DNA from: Cyanobacteria bacterium UBA11153
Lineage (GTDB): Bacteria > Cyanobacteriota > Cyanobacteriia > Cyanobacteriales > Coleofasciculaceae
Reading direction: 5' to 3'
Length of the DNA: 5,214 bases
Assembly (NCBI GenBank): GCA_003511885.1
Contig: DOIX01000377.1
Span: forward strand, 1-5,214
The position numbers were made by a program, and so were the translations under genes. Positions within the stretch are counted from its first letter, which is position 1. The number at the start of each line of letters is the position of its first letter. This document shows positions 5,061 through 5,214 of this stretch, in pieces. The notes under the pieces were generated by a model, which saw only the letters and a list, made by a program, of their open reading frames with translations, was not told where the DNA came from and made no database searches.

Positions 5061-5132
5061 TCCTCAGTAGCTCAGTGGTAGAGCGGTCGGCTGTTAACCG
5101 ATTGGTCGCTGGTTCGAGTCCGGCCTGGGGAG
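5061..5132 (+). tRNA. tRNA-Asn (anticodon GTT)
   Basis: A complete 72-nt cloverleaf. The acceptor stem is TCCTCAG with CTGGGGA (one T-G wobble), the D arm is GCTC/GAGC with a 7-nt loop, and the anticodon stem GTCGG/CCGAT encloses CTGTTAA with GTT at 5093-5095. A 5-nt variable region is followed by T stem GCTGG/CCGGC around TTCGAGT. The discriminator base is G73, as expected for tRNA-Asn. CCA is not encoded (GTT follows), so it must be added after transcription, as is usual in cyanobacteria. It is the only plus-strand gene here, and no integrated element is visible in the 82 nt that follow it. Confidence 0.97.
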
Positions 5133-5188
5133 TTTTGAGATTAGGTGAGATAATTAGTGCTTTGAGCCTCAAGGCCAATACCATGTTA

Positions 5189-5214
5189 GTAGTAGGCGAT
5201 TAATCGCCTACTAC
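5189..5214. repeat. Perfect 26-bp palindrome centred on TTAA, at the window edge
   Basis: Arm GTAGTAGGCGA and its exact reverse complement flank a central TTAA, giving an 11-bp stem and 4-nt loop. It may extend past the window end. It lies 56 nt after the tRNA. It has the same length and centre as the palindrome at 119-144 but different arms, and resembles repeats common between cyanobacterial genes. It could also stop transcription from the tRNA, but the sequence after it is not available. Confidence 0.85.

Noticed and set aside
4882..5070. 62-aa plus-strand frame upstream of the tRNA
   Set aside because: It covers the tRNA promoter, ends inside the tRNA, and has no Shine-Dalgarno or recognisable domain.
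5061..5214. tRNA-Asn as an integration (att) site
   Set aside because: No integrase and no second copy of the tRNA 3' end are visible; only 82 nt of downstream sequence is available.

Overview
The window reads as chromosomal DNA of a cyanobacterium, probably a filamentous one. The evidence is a plastid-type Ycf46 AAA ATPase next to a DUF1257 (Ycf35-family) protein, two HIP1 octamers (GCGATCGC), moderate GC, and intergenic repeats of the kind common in filamentous cyanobacteria (heptanucleotide tandem arrays and TTAA-centred palindromes). Genus cannot be assigned by reading alone.

Layout, left to right. 1-186: non-coding, with a candidate minus-strand terminator (15-48) and a perfect 26-bp palindrome (119-144). 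187-1272 (-): WecA/TagO-type polyprenyl-phosphate sugar-1-phosphate transferase, starting at TTG with a well-placed Shine-Dalgarno. 1273-1521: its candidate promoter (1315-1342) and a terminator (1459-1476) that closes the unit upstream. 1522-1872 (-): 116-aa DUF1257 protein. 1873-2021: a 149-nt gap with three consecutive hairpins and a strong ribosome binding site. 2022-3533 (-): Ycf46. 3534-3697: a gap rich in imperfect repeats. 3698-4060 (-): ribbon-helix-helix protein with one CPEC knuckle. 4061-4293: promoter, a 10-bp palindrome and eight tandem heptamers in two clusters. 4294-4785 (-): unrecognised 163-aa protein. 4786-5060: no convincing gene; candidate promoters only. 5061-5132 (+): tRNA-Asn(GTT). 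5189-5214: a second 26-bp palindrome at the window edge.

All five protein genes lie on the minus strand, so transcription runs right to left; the tRNA is the only plus-strand gene. The best-supported functional unit is ycf46 followed by the DUF1257 gene, ended by the terminator at 1459-1476. Ycf46 is linked to control of photosynthesis and CO2 use in Synechocystis; the role of its DUF1257 neighbour is unknown. The RHH protein lies just upstream in the same direction with no strong terminator between, so it could be a linked regulator, but that is inference. The sugar transferase appears to have its own promoter and to be functionally separate (envelope or extracellular polysaccharide).

No clearly new multi-gene system is visible. 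The points most worth checking are the RHH/CPEC protein and its candidate operator, the hairpin-filled ycf46-DUF1257 gap, the heptamer array that runs into a stop codon, and the two same-architecture palindromes.
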